The notes: generated by a model from the sequence alone, not told the origin. 64,000 bases of DNA from Streptomyces sp. NBC_01723 (GCF_036246005.1 NZ_CP109171.1:7118001-7182000), one strand, 5' to 3'; positions 38,489-48,790 are shown, numbered from the stretch's first letter. Numbers and translations: made by a program.

Positions 38489-39256
38489 CTATTCAGCAAG
38501 GTTGAGATTGTGCAGCCGGGCGATGCCGCGCACGGCGTGGTGGACACCGTCGCCCTTGAGCCTGCAGTCGCGGAGGATTTTCCAGGTCTTCATCCGGGCA
38601 AAGACGTGCTCCACTCGCGCACGGACCTGCTTGTGTGAGCGGTTGTGCTCCCGCTTCCAGCCGGGTAGTTCCTCGCCCTGGGTGCGGCGGTGAGGCATGA
38701 TCAATCCGGTCCCTGGATAGCCGCCATCAGCTATCACGGTCGTCCGGCCGACCGCTGCCTTGGCCCCCGATTCCTCCCACGCCTTGCAGTCGTTCCGGTT
38801 GCCCGGCAGCGGCCGACCGACCACAACGACCAGGCGGGTGTCGGCATCGATTACCACTTGGTGATTGGTGGAGTACCGATAGTTCTTCGACTGCTCGGCC
38901 ACCGCATGGTCTCGGGTGGGCACCAACGTCCCGTCCACGATCAGCACCGTGCCCCTCGCGAACCGGCGTCGGGGCGGCAAGGCCAGCAGAGGGCCGATGT
39001 GGTCGATGATCCGGTCGGTCGCCGACTTCGAAACCCCGAACAGCAGGGCCAGTTGGCGCATGGTCAAGGTGGTTCGCCAGTAGGCCGCGACCAGGAGAAT
39101 ACGGTCTTCAAGCGACAGGCCCCACGGACGACCCGTCCGTGGTTCGGCTGAGCTCTCGCGCTGCACCGCGGTCACCAACTTGCCGAAGGAGTGCGGGCTC
39201 AGCCCGGTGAACGGACGTATCCAAGACGGCTCTGACGCCGTGATCACACCAACCAC
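38489..39256 (-). CDS. IS5 (DDE_4 type) transposase
   Basis: 255 residues, GTG start at 39256 (MVGVITASEPSWIRPFTGL). Same domain order as the element at 37009-37846 but clearly diverged: LTMRQLALLFGVSKSATDRIIDH, LIVDGTLVPTRDHAVAEQSKNYRYS, VIADGGYPGTGLIMPHRR, RARVEHVFARMKTWKILRDCR. The right end GTTACGGGACACTCC lies at 39285-39299; no matching left end was found near 38480, so that side may be trimmed. Confidence 0.87.
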   Translation of the reverse strand: MVGVITASEPSWIRPFTGLSPHSFGKLVTAVQRESSAEPRTGRPWGLSLEDRILLVAAYWRTTLTMRQLALLFGVSKSATDRIIDHIGPLLALPPRRRFARGTVLIVDGTLVPTRDHAVAEQSKNYRYSTNHQVVIDADTRLVVVVGRPLPGNRNDCKAWEESGAKAAVGRTTVIADGGYPGTGLIMPHRRTQGEELPGWKREHNRSHKQVRARVEHVFARMKTWKILRDCRLKGDGVHHAVRGIARLHNLNLAE

Positions 39257-39299
39257 ACCAAGATCATCTCACCCGTGACCAGCAGTTACGGGACACTCC

Positions 39300-40391
39300 T
39301 TAGTGACCTGAGTCGGAGATTCGTCGGCAGTAGGCGGCGACTTTGTCGAGGATCTCGTCGGCTGTTTTCGTCCAGACGAAGGGCCTGGGGTGCTCGTTCC
39401 AGTCTGCGAGCCAGGACCGGATGTCACGTTCGAGTGCCTGGACGGAGCGGTGGACGCCGCGCTTGAGCTTCTTCTGCGTGAGTTCGGCGAACCACCGCTC
39501 GACCAAGTTCAGCCAGGACGCGCTGGTCGGCGTGAAGTGCAGGTGGAACCGGGGGTGAGCCAGCAGCCACTTCTTGATGTCGGGTGTCTTGTGGGTCGCG
39601 TAGTTGTCGAGGATCAGGTGGACCTGGAGGCCGGCCGGGACTTCCTTGTCGAGTTTGGTGAGGAACTTCTTGAACTCCGCGGCCCGGTGGCAGCGGTGAA
39701 GCGAGCCGATGACTTTGCCGGTGGCGACCTCGAGGGCGGCGAAGAGGGTGGTGGTGCCGGCGCGGACGTAGTCGTGGCTGCGGCGTTCGGGAACGCCGGG
39801 CACCATCGGCAGCACCGGCTGAGAGCGGTCGAGGGCCTGGACCTGCGACTTCTCGTCCACGCAGAGCACCAGGGGCTTCTCGGGCGGGTCGAGGTAGAGG
39901 CCGACGACGTCGCGGACCTTGTCGATGAACAGCGGGTCGGTGGACAGTTTGAACGTCTGCGAGCGGTGCGGCGCCAGAGCGAACGCTCGCCAGATCCGCG
40001 AGATCGTCGACTGCGACATGCCCGTGGCCGCCGCCATCGACCTCGTCGACCAGTGAGTGGCGTTCTTCGGCGTCTCCTCCAGCGTCTTGACGACGACACG
40101 CTCGACGTCCCCGTCGGTGATCTTCCGTGGGACACCGGGCCGCGGGTCGTCGCACAAGCCGTCCAGTCCGCGTTCGAGGAAGCGGCGTCGCCAGGTGCGG
40201 ACCGTGTCCGGAGTGATCCGCAGACGCCGGGACACCTCCATGATCGAGTGCCCCTCGGCACACTCCAGCACGATCCGCGACCGCTGAGCCAGAGCCTGGG
40301 CCGTCGAACGACGACGCAGCCAGCCCTCCAGCACAGCCCGCTGGGCATCTGTCACCGACAACGGCGGAATCTTCGGACCCGGACGACTCAT
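39300..40391 (-). CDS. IS630 family transposase (1123-bp element), copy 2
   Basis: The element is 39303-40425; TA at 39301-39302 and 40426-40427. Intact frame from ATG 40391 (MSRPGPKIPPLSVTDAQ) with the same DDE blocks as copy 1. The stop TAA (39300-39302 read in reverse) again uses the duplicated TA plus a flanking base. Nearly identical to copy 3 (49344-50466), which implies recent transposition. Confidence 0.93.
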   Translation of the reverse strand: MSRPGPKIPPLSVTDAQRAVLEGWLRRRSTAQALAQRSRIVLECAEGHSIMEVSRRLRITPDTVRTWRRRFLERGLDGLCDDPRPGVPRKITDGDVERVVVKTLEETPKNATHWSTRSMAAATGMSQSTISRIWRAFALAPHRSQTFKLSTDPLFIDKVRDVVGLYLDPPEKPLVLCVDEKSQVQALDRSQPVLPMVPGVPERRSHDYVRAGTTTLFAALEVATGKVIGSLHRCHRAAEFKKFLTKLDKEVPAGLQVHLILDNYATHKTPDIKKWLLAHPRFHLHFTPTSASWLNLVERWFAELTQKKLKRGVHRSVQALERDIRSWLADWNEHPRPFVWTKTADEILDKVAAYCRRISDSGH

Positions 40392-40452
40392 GCCCAACCA
40401 ACGACAAATCTCCGACTCAGGTCACTAGGGTCCGTCTTCAAAGATCACTGAG

Positions 40453-41332
40453 GTGGTGGATCATGGTGGGGTGATACGCCGCCATGAACTCACGGATGCG
40501 GAATGGGAGTTACTTGCTCCACTGATACCGCGGGCCGCCACGGGACGTCCGCGTGTGTCGGACCGCCAGGTCATCAACGGGATGGTCTACAAGATCCGCA
40601 CCGGTATCTCCTGGCGTGACCTGCCGGAACGCTACGGGCCGTGGAAGACGGTCTACACCCGGTTCCGCCGCTACGCCCTGGACGGCGTGTTCGCCCGAGC
40701 GCTTCAGCAGGTCCAAGCCGAAGCGGACGCGGCCGGCGACATCGACTGGTTGGTCCAGATCGACTCCACCATCGTCCGTGCCCACCAGCACGCTGCTGCC
40801 ACCGGCCGAAAAGGGGAACCACCGGCAGGACGAACCGGACGATCACGCCCTCGGCCGATCCCGAGGCGGACTGACCACCAAAATTCACCTCGCTTGCGAC
40901 GGCCGCGGCCGGCCCCTCGCCATCCTGCTGACACCCGGCCAACGGCACGACAGCATCTGCGCACGCCCGCTCCTCGAACGCATCCACGTCCCGCGAACCG
41001 GCGTCGGACGACCACGCTGCAGGCCCGACCAGGTCATCGCGGACAAGGCCTACAGCTCCCGCGGCTTCCGCGCCTACCTGCGCAAACGCGGCATCGCACA
41101 CACCATCCCGGAGAAGACCGACCAGCGACGGCACCGTCACAACCGCGGACGTCACGGCGGCCGACCACCGGCATTCGACCGGCATCTCTACCGTCGCCGC
41201 AACGTCGTTGAGCGCTGCTTCAACCGTCTCAAGGGCTTCCGCGGCATCGCCACTCGATACGAGAAGACCGCCACTTCCTACGAAGCAGCGGTCAATCTCG
41301 CCTCATTCCTACTCTGGGCAAGATCCGTTTGA
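40453..41332 (+). CDS. IS5 family transposase (915-bp element), copy 2
   Basis: The element 40428-41342, TA on both sides; nearly identical to 15571-16485 in opposite orientation. The N-terminal frame from 40453 and C-terminal frame to 41332 meet at AAAAGGGG near 40810. Shares the TA at 40426-40427 with the IS630 on its left. Confidence 0.9.
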
Positions 41333-41344
41333 AGACGGACCCTA

Positions 41345-41610
41345 GTACTCCAGCCGTAGTTCGTGATCTCCGCGGTGCGAGGCGGCCGAGAAGACAGGTG
41401 GTCAGCGTCAATCGTCTGGACGAGACCGCCCACGCCATCGGGGGCGTCGGTTCCGTCTCCGCCGACGGATACCGCCGATGTCCGTGACAGCGACCCGACC
41501 GGCGATCTCCCGGGCAATGAACATCTCGCAAGCCAGCACCGTCACGGCCATGCTCTCACGTGCAAGTGGCCCTCATCACCCGCGAGGACGTCGCCCGCCG
41601 GTACCGGGTG
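41345..41610. other. Spacer with possible IS701 tip, no gene
   Basis: Begins GTACTCCAG after the TA of the IS5, resembling an IS701 terminus, but no IS701 coding sequence follows. A short stretch ALITREDVARRYRVS near 41570-41615 resembles the start of an excisionase-type HTH but is too short to call. Confidence 0.35.
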
Positions 41611-42357
41611 TCATGCGGGCTGGGAGTCCCAGAATCCGTTGAGTACCTCCGCGCCTCGATCAGGATCCTGGAGCATCCAGTAGTGGGTTAGGTTGTCCAA
41701 TTCCACTGCCTGCGCCCCGATTCGCGTGGACATGTCCAGGTCCATCGCGGGCTGCGCCATGGGATCGCCGGTCGGGATCAGGATGAGCCCCGGAACCTGA
41801 GCGGGGCGGTCGAAGTCCTTGCCCCAGTCGGTGTAGAAGTTGGGCCAGGCCGAGCGGTAAAGCGCCAGGATGGCCGTGCTCATCTCCTCGTCGTGGACGG
41901 TGTCGACTTCTGCGGCCAGTTCGGCGGTCATCCCTCGGGGGCGGAGGAAGTCCCCGAAGGTAGGGCTGCCGGGGGCCTGTGCGCGCAAGGACGCGAGCAT
42001 CTCCTCGCCCTCCGGGGTCTTCTGGAAGAGGGTGGCCGCCTCGTGCCACTGATAGTCGGGGTGCCAGCCGTGTGCGACGTCGGACACCCAGCTGCGTACC
42101 GGAACGTCGTAGGCGGAGACGATCCGCATCACCAGGTGTGCACCCCAGTCGTGGCCCACGAGGTCGACAGGCTCACCGAAGGCGCGCAGTTCGTTCGTCA
42201 GCCAGTCGGCGTACGCCTCCTTGCCGTCCAGGTGAGCCGGACGAGGGCTGCCGAATCCGGGCAGCCGCAGGGCCGTGGTGGGGCGGTCGATCCGGCCTCG
42301 GAGGTCGTTCCAGACAGAGGGCGTCTCCGGTACTCCATGGATGAACACAACGGTCAT
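41611..42357 (-). CDS. Alpha/beta hydrolase (epoxide hydrolase/dehalogenase-like)
   Basis: 248 residues from ATG 42357, preceded by GGAG with good spacing (the upstream TTG is not needed). FIHGVPETPSVW provides the HGxP oxyanion motif; GHDWGAHL places an Asp nucleophile at ~residue 70, as in epoxide hydrolases and haloalkane dehalogenases rather than Ser esterases; IPTGDPM and NLTHYWML could supply acid and His. Cytoplasmic, no signal peptide. Substrate unknown. Divergent from a TetR gene with a palindrome between them, so probably repressed by it. Confidence 0.85.
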   Translation of the reverse strand: MTVVFIHGVPETPSVWNDLRGRIDRPTTALRLPGFGSPRPAHLDGKEAYADWLTNELRAFGEPVDLVGHDWGAHLVMRIVSAYDVPVRSWVSDVAHGWHPDYQWHEAATLFQKTPEGEEMLASLRAQAPGSPTFGDFLRPRGMTAELAAEVDTVHDEEMSTAILALYRSAWPNFYTDWGKDFDRPAQVPGLILIPTGDPMAQPAMDLDMSTRIGAQAVELDNLTHYWMLQDPDRGAEVLNGFWDSQPA

Positions 42358-42409
42358 GACCGCTCCCGGCAAAGTGAAGTGGATTGCTTATCGACTTAAC
42401 CGTAACACC

Positions 42410-42422
42410 AACCTGATAGGTT
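42410..42422. promoter_or_regulatory. Candidate TetR operator
   Basis: AACCTGATAGGTT, a perfect 5-bp inverted repeat around GAT, lies in the 93-bp space between the hydrolase and the TetR gene. A second, weaker AT-rich dyad (ATCCATATAGGT) follows. The region is AT-rich compared with its surroundings, as promoters are here. Confidence 0.5.
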
Positions 42423-42450
42423 ATCCATATAGGTATGTGAAGGAGGGTTC

Positions 42451-42993
42451 ATGAGGTCGGATGCCGTACGCAACAGGCAGAGGATCTTCGATGAGGCCCG
42501 CAGGGCCGTCATCGGCGGGGAGATAGTGCTCACCCTCAACGAGCTTGCGCGCAGGGCGGGCGTGGGGGTCGGGACGGTCTACCGGGTCTTCCCTACGCAG
42601 CGGGCCATGCTGGAGTCCGTCCTGGAGGAGGCGGTCCGAGAGCTTGTCGACGCGGCGGCCGCGGCATGCGGACACCCCGATCCTGCCAAGGCGCTCATTG
42701 ACTTCCTCCGCACGGCGCTCCTGACGGCCCTGGCGCAGCCGGGCCTCACCGACATCCTGATCACCGGGTCCGACGAGACGGACTCTCTGCACCGGGCCAA
42801 GGGAGAGCTGGTCGAAGTCACCTCCCACCTGCTCGCACGCATCCGCCCCGCCTCTGCCCTCACTGGCGAAAACCTGCTCAAGCTCCTGTGTGGCTTGATT
42901 CACGCCGTCAGTGAGCACCCGGCGGAGCGGCAGGGGGAGGCGATCGACAACTACCTCGACATCCTCCGGGTCGGCATCGCGCCCACCCCCTGA
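42451..42993 (+). CDS. TetR family transcriptional regulator
   Basis: 180 residues. The N-terminal HTH (residues ~27-54: LTLNELARRAGVGVGTVYRVFPTQRAML) is a standard TetR_N; the C-terminal ~120 residues form the helical ligand domain (FLRTALLTALAQPGLTDILI, LLKLLCGLIHAVSEH). Strong RBS AAGGAGG 5 nt before ATG. Likely controls itself and the divergent hydrolase. Confidence 0.9.
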   Translation: MRSDAVRNRQRIFDEARRAVIGGEIVLTLNELARRAGVGVGTVYRVFPTQRAMLESVLEEAVRELVDAAAAACGHPDPAKALIDFLRTALLTALAQPGLTDILITGSDETDSLHRAKGELVEVTSHLLARIRPASALTGENLLKLLCGLIHAVSEHPAERQGEAIDNYLDILRVGIAPTP

Positions 42994-43483
42994 CGGCTGG
43001 GGCTCTGGGCACGGGCTGGGCTCGGACGTCAGGCAGCACTCCTTGGCGTGGAAACGAAGGCGCTTCGGAGCACGGCGGGCTTTCCGGGGTGTCCGCCGGT
43101 CGTCAGTCACGGTTTGGCGCACGGACCGTTGTCCGCGCGCCCGAGCGGAGAAGATGGCGACGTTCGTGAACGTTGGCGGACGCGACCGCAGGGTGTGAGA
43201 TCCCGCTGCGTTGTCGCGTCCGTCCGGAACCATGTCGCGGTCAGGCGTCTTCGCCGGTGGTTTCGATCAGCTCGGTGGCCGGCCCGTGGGGCAGATCATC
43301 CAGGTACACGAAGCGTGTCTGCCCTGCGACGGTTGCCTCGAGGCGGAAGGCTGAGGGGCACGGGGCTCCTCGCTTCGGTGAACTGAGCTTCCGATCTGTC
43401 GTTCGCGCTGGTCGGTGGGCTGTCAGTGGCGGTGCTCCGCCCCGTGGGCTAACGCGCCGAGGATGTCTAGCGTGTGGCGTTCC
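42994..43483. other. Largely non-coding stretch with a possible VOC-protein tail
   Basis: No complete gene. On the minus strand 43241-43350 encodes TRFVYLDDLPHGPATELIETTGEDA-stop, like the end of a glyoxalase/VOC-fold protein, but the rest of such a gene is absent. The remainder shows nothing recognisable. Confidence 0.35.
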
Positions 43484-44361
43484 TCAGCTCCGCGCACGGG
43501 CCGGGGGCACCGTGAACGTGGCCGGACCGGACTTCAGCTGCGCCGCGTTGATCTGCATGAAGGTGTCGAGCCACGGCGCCTGGTCGCCACCAGCCGCAAT
43601 GTCTTCAGCCGGGTTGTTCAAGGGCAGCTGGAGACGGGCGTTGCTGATCCGGATCTCTTGCTTGGAGGGGGTGTCGAGCCAGTCGCCGGTCCGCACCGAG
43701 CCGATCTCCACGGCGAGGCGGTGGCCGGCCCGCAGAGTCCAGTCGGTCGGCTTCAGGCCGATGTCCAGCCGGTCCCGGTCCAGCCGGGACACTCGCTCAT
43801 CAAAATGCGACAGCGTTGCCGTCCTCGTCCACGTCATACAGCTTGACCATGACGTTCCCCTCACCTTTGGCCGTCATGGTGATTCGGGGTGCGCCGGTGA
43901 CCCGGGTGGCCGCCTCGAGAGGCCCTGACCAGACGAGGAAGCTTCCAGCGTCACGACCGGATTCTCCTCCTGGAGACGTCGGCTGCGAACCTGCTCCGCT
44001 GTCCACGTACGAGCCGTTGGCAAGACGGAGGTTCGCGGAGCGGTTCGCTGTGGGCCAGGACTTCTCCGCGCGCCAGTTGCCCAGGTTGTCCTGGACGGCA
44101 TAGTTCGGGTACTGGGTCTTCGGGTCGATGCCCTTGAGGTGTTCGTCGAAGAAGGACAAGGTCTCCTTGAAGCACGTCGCGCGGCCCATGGCGAACTTCC
44201 CGTCCTGTGTGCGCTCATTGCCGCGTACATGGTCCCAGGGGCCGATCCAGGCCCGCTGAGGGCCGCGGTGGTTGGCGAGGAACTCCTCCATCCCCACGGG
44301 CAGGGTGTTGGTCTCGGCGGTGCCTTGGGTGAAGAGAAGCGGGGTAGCGGTGTCCTTCGCC
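43484..44361 (-). pseudogene. CocE/NonD-type hydrolase, C-terminal remnant
   Basis: Begins at the IS701 boundary (44362) with KAKDTATPLLFTQGTAETNTLP, continues AWIGPWDHVRG (the GPWDH His of X-Pro dipeptidyl-peptidase/CocE hydrolases) and FFDEHLKGIDP, then the jelly-roll C-terminal domain. A frameshift near 43805 separates DEDGNAVAF from DERVSRLDRDRLDIGL, which continues to LDTFMQINAAQLKSGPATFTV. The Ser-nucleophile half is missing and is not on the far side of the IS701, so a deletion accompanied the insertion. Confidence 0.78.
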
Positions 44362-44415
44362 TTAGTACTCCAGCAGCGGTTCGTGTCCTGAGCTGCTGAT
44401 TGTCGTTGTCCCGGT

Positions 44416-45764
44416 ATGGAGGGCATGACTGAAGGCGGTTGCTGGGCTGACGAGTTGGAGTCGGTGTTCGCCCGGGTGGCGGGCCGGTTCGCTCCGGCGG
44501 ATCTGCGGTGGCGGATGCGGGACTACGTCCGCGGTCTGCTGGGCCAAGCGGCACGGAAGAACGGCTGGCAGCTCGCGGAATGGGCAGGCCACCGCACGCC
44601 GGACGGCTTCCAGCGGCTGTTGAACAGCAGCGTCTGGGACGCGGACGCCCTGCGCGACGACGTCCGTGCCTACGTCGGTGAGTCCCTTGGCCTCAATGGA
44701 GTGTTGATCATTGACGACACCGGGTTCATCAAGAAGGGCACCACCTCGGCCGGGGTGGGCCGACAGTACACCGGCACCTCGGGAAAGATCGACAACTGCC
44801 AGATCGGGGTGTTCGCCGCCTATGCCACCCACTCGGGCCGGGCCCTGGTGGACCGGGAGCTCTACCTGCCCAAGGCATGGACGTCCGACCGCGACCGCTG
44901 CCGGGCGGCGAAGATCCCCGACAAACGCGGCTTCGCGACCAAGGGAGAACTGGCCCGGAACATCGTCCGCCGCTGCCTGGCCACCGGCCTGCCCGCCAAG
45001 TGGGTCACCGCGGACGAGGCCTACGGGCAGGACTGGCACTTCCGCCGCCTGCTCGAGCAACTTGACATCGGCTACGTGGTGGCGGTGCCCAAGTCACAGC
45101 AGATCAAGTCCCTGGCCGGCATTTGGCGCATCGACCAGCTCATCGAGGACGCCCCTGCCGATGCCTGGCAGAGACTCTCCTGCGGCGACGGCGCCAAGGG
45201 CCCGCGCGTCTACGACCGGGCCGCAGCCAAGCTGCCCGCCAACATCATCTTCGACCCCGACCCGCCGCCCCATCACCGCTGGGTCATGGCTCGCCGCAGC
45301 CTGTCCGACCCCGGCGAACTCGCCTACTACCTCGCCTACGCCCCCGTTGGTGTCGAGATCGCCGAGCTGGCCCGCATCGCCGGCTCCCGCTGGGCGATCG
45401 AGGAGTGCTTCCAGGCCGCGAAGAACGAATGCGGCCTCGACCAATACGAGGTCCGCCGCTATCCCGGCTGGTATCGGCACATCACCCTGGCCATGCTCGC
45501 CCACGCGGTCCTGACCGCACTCGCCGCCCAGGCCCGCGGCGAGGCCGCAAAGGGGGCTGCAGAAACGGATCAGCCCTCGTCCCGCTCACCGTGGCAGAGA
45601 TCCGGCGGCTCCTGGACACTCTCCTGCCCCACCCACGAAGCGACCACGACCCCGTCGCCCACGCACTGAAGTGGTCGGCCTGGAGAAGACGCCGCCAGGC
45701 CGTCGCCCACCACTGCCACTACCGAAAACGCAGTTCAGGACACGAACCGCTGCTGGAGTATTAG
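44416..45764 (+). pseudogene. IS701 family transposase, late frameshift
   Basis: The element 44366-45760, TTAG on both sides, ends TACTCCAGCAGCGG / CCGCTGCTGGAGTA. Open from ATG 44416 (MEGMTEGGCWADELESVFARVAGRF) through VLIIDDTGFIKKGTTSAGVGRQYTG, WVTADEAYGQDWHFRR and SRWAIEECFQAAKNECGLDQYEVRRYPGW. An indel in a G-run near 45550 shifts the last ~60 residues; the native frame ends HEPLLEY with a TAG from the TTAG duplication. All catalytic residues precede the shift, so activity is possible but doubtful. Confidence 0.85.
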
Positions 45765-45955
45765 ACCGTGTCCTACGTGGTGAGACGGAGGAGTCGCTTG
45801 TAGCAGCACAGGGTGGCGGCGAGGCCGAGAAAGGCCAGGTAGTTGCGGGGATCGCGTTCGTAACGGGGGCTGAGCCGGCGGTAGCCGGACAGCCACGACA
45901 TGGTGCGCTCGATCACCCAGCGTCGCCGCCCTAATCGCTCGCTGGACTCGATGCC
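45764..45955 (-). pseudogene. IS5 transposase tip (C-terminal ~60 residues)
   Basis: Terminus GACCGTGTCC and coding for RRRWVIERTMSWLSGYRRLSPRYERDPRNYLAFLGLAA, as in the 865-bp IS5 elements. It stops at ~45955 (ESSERL), next to the FAD gene; the rest is gone. Confidence 0.85.
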
Positions 45956-45963
45956 TTGGCCGG

Positions 45964-47070
45964 CTACGGGAGGGCGTGCAGGGGGGCGTGGTTGGCCTTG
46001 AAGAGGCGCTCCCCGGCCCGGCGGGCCGTGAAGTTGCGCAGTGGGGTGGGCAGGTTGCGGGCCTTGTCACGGCGGTGGTTCTGGCTCACCACCCAGGCGA
46101 CCCGGCTGGCTCGCCGGGCCTGGAAGGCCGCGAGGGCCGTGGGGACATCAGGTCCGGTCGCGAGAGTATCAGCGAGCACCAGGGCATCTTCGAGGGCCAT
46201 CGCGCCGCCCTGAGCCATGCTCGGGGAGAAGGCGTGGGCGGCATCACCTACAAGGACAGCGCCGGGACGCGTCCAGACCGTGTTCTCGCTCTCGTGCAGC
46301 GCGGCGAAGTGCGCGTTGGCGCCCTGGTCCAGCAAGCGCGGGACGGGACCGCCGAAGTCGGCGAAGAGGGCGCGCCAGTCGCCGGCCGGAGCGGTGGGGA
46401 CGGGGCTGTTGATGTCGGCGTAGCAGTAGACTCGGCCACCATTGAGCCGCACGGTCAGGAACGTGCGGCCCTTGCCGCCCAGGCGCGCGGTCCACTCGGT
46501 GATGCCCGGTGTCGCGGCGGTGTCGTCGGCGATGAACCGCCAGCACAACTGGCCCAGGAAACGCGGTTCGGGACCGCCGAAAAGAGAGCGCCGCACGGCG
46601 GAGTTGATGCCGTCCGCACCCACCACCAAGTCGTACGTGCCGCTTGCGCCGCCCGCGAAAGTCACGGTCCCGTCGTCGGACACGGACCTCACCTCGGTGT
46701 CGTGACGGACGACGGTGCCGTCGACGGCCGTACGCAACACCTCGTGCAGATCGCCCCGGGTGATCGCCAGGCAGCGGCCGACCTCGCCCCAGATCCGGCT
46801 GACCTCGAACTCGGCCAGCGTGCGCCCGCGCTGGTCCTGGAGCCGCTGCCACCTCACGGGTTCCGCGCGCTTGGCCACCTGGTCCCCCACGCCGATGCCC
46901 TGGAGTGCACGGACGGCGTTCGCCGGAAGGTAGAGACCGGTGCCGAGGGCCTGTCCTTCGGCGGCGCGGCGCTCAACGACCTCCACCCGTAGTCCGCGAT
47001 CCAGAAGAGCTTTAGCCAGCGCCAGACCAGATATTCCGGCCCCGACGATCAAAGTATGAGATTTGTTCAC
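45964..47070 (-). CDS. FAD-dependent monooxygenase (class A type)
   Basis: 368 residues from GTG 47070, chosen because AAGGGA lies 6 nt upstream. N-terminal Rossmann GAGISG (residues 10-15) in TLIVGAGISGLALAKALLDRG, Arg-rich LAITRGDLHEVL, the DG motif YDLVVGADGINSAVRR, and the GD motif VLVGDAAHAFSPSMAQGGAMALEDA. A flavin hydroxylase of aromatic or polyketide-like substrates; substrate unknown. Same strand as the SDR 220 bp upstream, so co-transcription is possible. The 3' end abuts an IS5 fragment but LHALP-stop looks natural. Confidence 0.87.
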   Translation of the reverse strand: MNKSHTLIVGAGISGLALAKALLDRGLRVEVVERRAAEGQALGTGLYLPANAVRALQGIGVGDQVAKRAEPVRWQRLQDQRGRTLAEFEVSRIWGEVGRCLAITRGDLHEVLRTAVDGTVVRHDTEVRSVSDDGTVTFAGGASGTYDLVVGADGINSAVRRSLFGGPEPRFLGQLCWRFIADDTAATPGITEWTARLGGKGRTFLTVRLNGGRVYCYADINSPVPTAPAGDWRALFADFGGPVPRLLDQGANAHFAALHESENTVWTRPGAVLVGDAAHAFSPSMAQGGAMALEDALVLADTLATGPDVPTALAAFQARRASRVAWVVSQNHRRDKARNLPTPLRNFTARRAGERLFKANHAPLHALP

Positions 47071-47291
47071 GAAGGTTCCCTTGCCAACAACGGACAACCT
47101 GACGACGCCAATGGATCAGCCTGAGCTGGGCGGACGCATGGCGCTGGATGTTATCGCGCGATCCTTCCTTTCGGCGGTTGGGCATGGACCAGCTTGCCAA
47201 TTATCCGGCCGGTCATCGGTGGGCGGCGGCGCGGAGGACAAACGTGGTAGGCCCGTGTGAACAGACCGTCGACTGCGGTGGTGATGGGACG

Positions 47292-48224
47292 TCAGGCGGG
47301 GAATTGCGCTCCGATCAGGTGCTCGGATGCCTCCCAGACCTTGTGGGCCTCGTACATGTTGCGCAGCGGAGGCCACAGTGCCTGCTCGGCGGGGGCGCCG
47401 CCGACGTCGGCTCGGTTGGGGCCGTAGAACTGGCCGCCCCGCGCTTCTAGGCTGGTGGCGGCCAGTAGCGCGGGGAGGGCGGCGGTGGCGGGGGTGCCGA
47501 GGACGCCGACGCGGGAGAGTGCGCGGATCATCCGGACGGCGGCGGTGTCCTTCTGTCGTCCCATGCCGGGCTGGGCGGAGAGGAGGTTGGTGGGGGAGAG
47601 GCCGGGGTGGGAGAGGTTGCTGGTAATGCCCCAGCCGGCCGCGGTGCTGCGGACGTTGAGTTCTCGGGAGAACAGGCCGACGGCGATCTTGGACTGGCGG
47701 TAGGCCTTCGTGACCTCGTAGTCGCGATCCCAGTTGAGGTCGTCCCAGTTGATCGCGCCGCTGCGGGCGGCGATGCTGGTCTGGTGGGTGACTCGGGCCT
47801 TGCCCTTGATGAGCAGGGGCAGGAGGCCCAGAGTGAGGGCGAAGTGGCCGAGATGGTTGGTGCCGAACTGCAGCTCGAACCCGTCCTGGGTGGTCAGGCG
47901 ACTCGGGGGTTGCATCACGCCGGCGTTGTTGATGAGCAGGTTAATCGGGCGGTCCTCGTCCACGAGCTGCTTGGTGAGGGCGGTCACGGAGTCGAGCGAG
48001 GCCAGGTCCACGGCCCGGGTGGTGACTCTTGCGTCCGGGACGAGGTTACGGATGCGGTCGGCGGCCTGCTCGCCCTTGGTGGGGTTGCGGACTGGCATGA
48101 TCACCTCCGCGCCTGCCTGGGCCAGGCGGGAGGTGATGATGAACCCGAGCCCGTCGCTCGCCCCGGTGACGAGGGCGAGCTTCCCGGACAGGTCGGGGAT
48201 GGTGATGTCGATGTTCCGAGCCAT
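47292..48224 (-). CDS. Short-chain dehydrogenase/reductase
   Basis: 310 residues. NAD(P) motif TGASDGLG (residues 20-27), NNAGVMQPP, and the catalytic pair in [18 protein letters not shown] (Y-x3-K). The Arg at PVRNPTKG suggests NADP preference. Resembles retinol-dehydrogenase-like SDRs that in Streptomyces are often divergent from an XRE/MmyB regulator, as seen here (48437). Substrate not inferable. Confidence 0.88.
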   Translation of the reverse strand: MARNIDITIPDLSGKLALVTGASDGLGFIITSRLAQAGAEVIMPVRNPTKGEQAADRIRNLVPDARVTTRAVDLASLDSVTALTKQLVDEDRPINLLINNAGVMQPPSRLTTQDGFELQFGTNHLGHFALTLGLLPLLIKGKARVTHQTSIAARSGAINWDDLNWDRDYEVTKAYRQSKIAVGLFSRELNVRSTAAGWGITSNLSHPGLSPTNLLSAQPGMGRQKDTAAVRMIRALSRVGVLGTPATAALPALLAATSLEARGGQFYGPNRADVGGAPAEQALWPPLRNMYEAHKVWEASEHLIGAQFPA

Positions 48225-48436
48225 CAGTGGTCTCTTTCGTTCAGCGACGCGTCAGCCGCGGTCGGCGTGTGCGTTCATGCTGGGACGTCGTCGGACACGG
48301 ATCCAGGACTCACCAGTCCACGGCTCGCCGATCCACCCCTCTGCGCGGTCGAGGAGGGGCCGATCGACGGGCCGTGGCTGCGCAGGCGCGTGGGCGGTAG
48401 GAACGAGTCAGTAATGGGGAGGAAGGCAAGGAACCC

Positions 48437-48790
48437 ATGGTGATCGATCGGACTGACCTCGCAGAGTTCCTCCGCCGCCGCCGGGAGTCGCTGCAACCGA
48501 AGGACATCGGTCTTCCGCGTGGGCAGCGCCGGAGGCGGGCTGCGGCAAGAGGGGGCGGCAGCAGGAGGAGGCGGCGGCGCTCTGCCACATGTCGACTGAC
48601 TACCACCCGCTCCTGGAACGGGAGCGCGGCCCCCGGCCGTAGGAGCGGATGATCACCTCGATCGGGCAGGAGCTCCACCTTTCGCTCGACGAGCGCGACC
48701 ACCTGTTCCGGTTGGCCGGGCACAATCCGCCCCGGCGTGGCGGAGGCGGTGAGCACATCAACCCCCGGCCTGCTGCGGATCCTCGACGCT
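48437..48790 (+). pseudogene. XRE/MmyB-type regulator remnant
   Basis: Starts MVIDRTDLAEFLRRRRESLQPKDIGLP, the classic N-terminus of Streptomyces MmyB-like regulators. Frameshifts disrupt the HTH; other frames recover CHMSTDYHPLLERERGPRP (then stop) and SIGQELHLSLDERDHLFRLAGHNPP. Homology ends around LLRIL near 48785, so the ligand-binding domain is gone. It was the likely regulator of the divergent SDR. Confidence 0.78.

Noticed and set aside
41560..41620. Excisionase-like HTH (ALITREDVARRYRVS)
   Set aside because: Only ~15 residues, running straight into unrelated coding sequence; too short to call.
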